The position numbers were made by a program, and so were the translations under genes. From contig JAJZAR010000066.1 of NCBI GenBank assembly GCA_021799315.1, positions 1-7,691 on the forward strand: a stretch of DNA of 7,691 nt. Reading direction: 5' to 3'. Every line of letters begins with the position of its first letter. Positions within the stretch are counted from its first letter, which is position 1. The stretch is from Thermoplasmata archaeon (GTDB lineage: Archaea > Thermoplasmatota > Thermoplasmata > Thermoplasmatales > Thermoplasmataceae). The notes under the pieces are model-generated. The model made no database searches. It had not been told where the DNA came from and was given only the letters and a program-made list of their open reading frames with translations. This document shows positions 6,826 through 7,691 of the stretch, in pieces.

Positions 6826-7059
6826 ATGTCGAAAAGGAAAGTTACCTACCGCAGTATATTTAAAAAATATCATATAGGTAAAAAACTTACAGGATCGATG
6901 GCAGAGAGATTAGCGGAAGTTGAAATTTCCAAAGATGGCGATATTTATATTGCCAGAATCACATTGCCTACTGGTGAGGTAGTCAATATGGAGAACGAAG
7001 AACTTGAAGATGTTTTAGAGCAGATAGCAAACGATTTGGGCGAACGCTTCTCGAATTAG
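6826..7059 (+). CDS. Small conserved-looking protein of unknown function
   Basis: I do not recognise this 77-residue protein. The N-terminal third is strongly basic (MSKRKVTYRSIFKKYHIGKK). The middle (about 30-54) alternates in the way of beta strands (AEVEISKDGDIYIARITLP, then GEVVNME), and the C-terminus (about 55-74) is an acidic helix (NEELEDVLEQIANDLGE). A small beta-alpha fold with a basic tail could bind nucleic acid, but that is a guess. The reading frame is open from further upstream, but earlier Met codons lie inside the MFS gene (6733) or directly at its start (6790), so 6826 is the best choice. A later start at 6898 would remove the basic tail and has a CATATAGG element about 24 bases upstream, so it remains possible. 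tRNA-Ser begins 9 bp after the stop. Confidence 0.65.
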   Translation: MSKRKVTYRSIFKKYHIGKKLTGSMAERLAEVEISKDGDIYIARITLPTGEVVNMENEELEDVLEQIANDLGERFSN

Positions 7060-7068
7060 ACGCCATAT

Positions 7069-7151
7069 GCGAGGATGGCCCAGCGGTACGGCGGCAGCCT
7101 GCTAAGCTGTTTTTCCTATGGAAAGCGTGGGTTCGAATCCCACTCCTCGCG
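7069..7151 (+). tRNA. tRNA-Ser (anticodon GCU)
   Basis: A complete class II cloverleaf can be folded by hand. The acceptor stem pairs GCGAGGA (7069-7075) with TCCTCGC (7144-7150), and the discriminator is G7151, as expected for Ser. The D stem is GCC/GGC (7078-7080 with 7090-7092). The anticodon stem is 7094-7098 with 7106-7110 (one G-U), and the loop CTGCTAA holds GCT at 7101-7103, reading AGC and AGU. A long variable arm, TTTCC-TAT-GGAAA (7112-7124), marks it as Ser or Leu type. The T arm is GTGGG-TTCGAAT-CCCAC (7127-7143). The CCA end is not encoded. No intron is present. No TATA box is evident at the usual distance; it starts 9 bp after the small ORF and may be cut from a shared transcript. 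Confidence 0.96.
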
Positions 7152-7160
7152 TTGTTTTAT
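7152..7160 (+). terminator. Short T-rich stop signal after tRNA-Ser
   Basis: TTGTTTTAT follows the tRNA directly. Archaeal RNA polymerase can terminate at short oligo-T runs without a hairpin, so this is a plausible but weak terminator. It abuts the stop codon of the convergent flippase gene. Confidence 0.35.
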
Positions 7161-7691
7161 CAATGAAGTATTAATTTTTCGATCAACATTTTTATCCTTT
7201 TCATTCTTTCAGGAAACAGGGAACGAATGAATGCTTTTTCATCCTCAGAAAAGATGCGCATATATTTGCCCATTATTACAAATATTCCTGCACCCAGCAG
7301 AATAAGCAAAACGAGGATAAGCAGAGAATAACCATAAATGCTGTTTAAATAATTGGAAATGAGAAAAAGAGCCAGAAACATTATGACGGAAGACACCCAA
7401 ATTTTCCCTATCCCCACAAGATTGTATTTTACGAGATTTTCCCTTTTTGCAATATAATACAGTATTACGAATGTCGAAAGAGATACAGAAGAGAATCCGA
7501 GAGCTGCACCCACAAGGCCAAAGGGTGGTATAAGAATAAATGAAATTATAACATTCGCTATCAGAGAAAGAATGGAGGAATAGAGGAAAAATTTTGTCCT
7601 CCTTACTGCAGATATGGCCTGTGTCAATATATTAGCTGAAATAACAAAGGCCGGAATGATCATTACAATCATCAGTGCATAGGAAGCCGAT
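7160..7691 (-). CDS. MATE/MOP-superfamily polysaccharide flippase, C-terminal part
   Basis: The visible 176 residues are the C-terminal end of a larger membrane protein; the frame stays open through the last complete codon at the window edge (SASYAL before the first visible Met), so the true start lies outside. The part shows about five or six hydrophobic segments. A central ILIPPFGLVGAALGF stretch is typical of Wzx/RfbX-like flippases, where similar text separates helices in the second half of the fold. A short basic cytoplasmic tail (ERMKRIKMLIEK) follows the last helix. Such proteins move lipid-linked oligosaccharides across the cytoplasmic membrane, in archaea for surface glycans or protein glycosylation; the substrate here is inferred from the family only. 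The gene runs tail to tail with tRNA-Ser, 8 bp apart. Confidence 0.8.
   Translation of the reverse strand, partial: SASYALMIVMIIPAFVISANILTQAISAVRRTKFFLYSSILSLIANVIISFILIPPFGLVGAALGFSSVSLSTFVILYYIAKRENLVKYNLVGIGKIWVSSVIMFLALFLISNYLNSIYGYSLLILVLLILLGAGIFVIMGKYMRIFSEDEKAFIRSLFPERMKRIKMLIEKLILH

Noticed and set aside
1..7691. Search for mobile elements, CRISPR repeats, toxin-antitoxin pairs or an integrated element at the tRNA.
   Set aside because: No repeated units, transposase or integrase motifs, or duplicated tRNA 3' end are visible; genes are closely packed housekeeping types.

Overview
The window looks like ordinary core genome of an archaeon, most probably one of the Thermoplasmata (a Thermoplasma/Ferroplasma/Cuniculiplasma-like organism). 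The reasons are an archaeal-type GluRS, a short archaeal NOG1 GTPase, a DUF2240 protein (an archaeal family), TATA-box promoters set close to start codons with no Shine-Dalgarno (leaderless genes), a bacterial-style class II HMG-CoA reductase as known from Thermoplasma, and Arg codons dominated by AGA/AGG in a DNA of moderate to low GC. The genus cannot be fixed from sequence alone.

Layout. Region 1 (about 37-2845, + strand) is a compact translation operon. A TATA box precedes a 59-residue DUF1059 protein, followed one base later by the NOG1 ribosome-assembly GTPase, whose end overlaps the start of glutamyl-tRNA synthetase by 26 bp. Region 2 (2846-3417, +) is a separately promoted DUF2240 protein of unknown role. 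Region 3 (3401-5531, - strand) is a two-gene unit: class II HMG-CoA reductase (mevalonate and isoprenoid lipid synthesis) and a TPR-like helical repeat protein. These two overlap by 20 bp, and the TPR gene has a strong Shine-Dalgarno. The TPR gene also overlaps DUF2240 tail to tail by 17 bp. Region 4 (5532-6785, -) is a 12-TM MFS transporter resembling the Fsr group. It is divergent from region 5 (6826-7151, +), which holds an unidentified 77-residue protein and, 9 bp later, tRNA-Ser(GCU). Region 6 (7160 to the window edge, -) is the C-terminal part of a MATE/MOP-superfamily (Wzx-like) membrane flippase that starts outside the window.

Functionally, the first operon joins ribosome assembly and aminoacylation, and the tRNA-Ser is a further translation gene. 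HMG-CoA reductase supplies precursors for archaeal ether lipids. The flippase probably moves lipid-linked sugars, whose carriers are also isoprenoid, but nothing in the DNA links these two genes directly. I found no CRISPR array, transposon, integration site, defence system or clear horizontal island, and no stretch above 300 bp lacks a gene. The most useful leads are modest: the DUF1059 gene at the head of the NOG1-GluRS operon, the unknown TPR partner of HMG-CoA reductase, and the small unknown gene that may share a transcript with tRNA-Ser.
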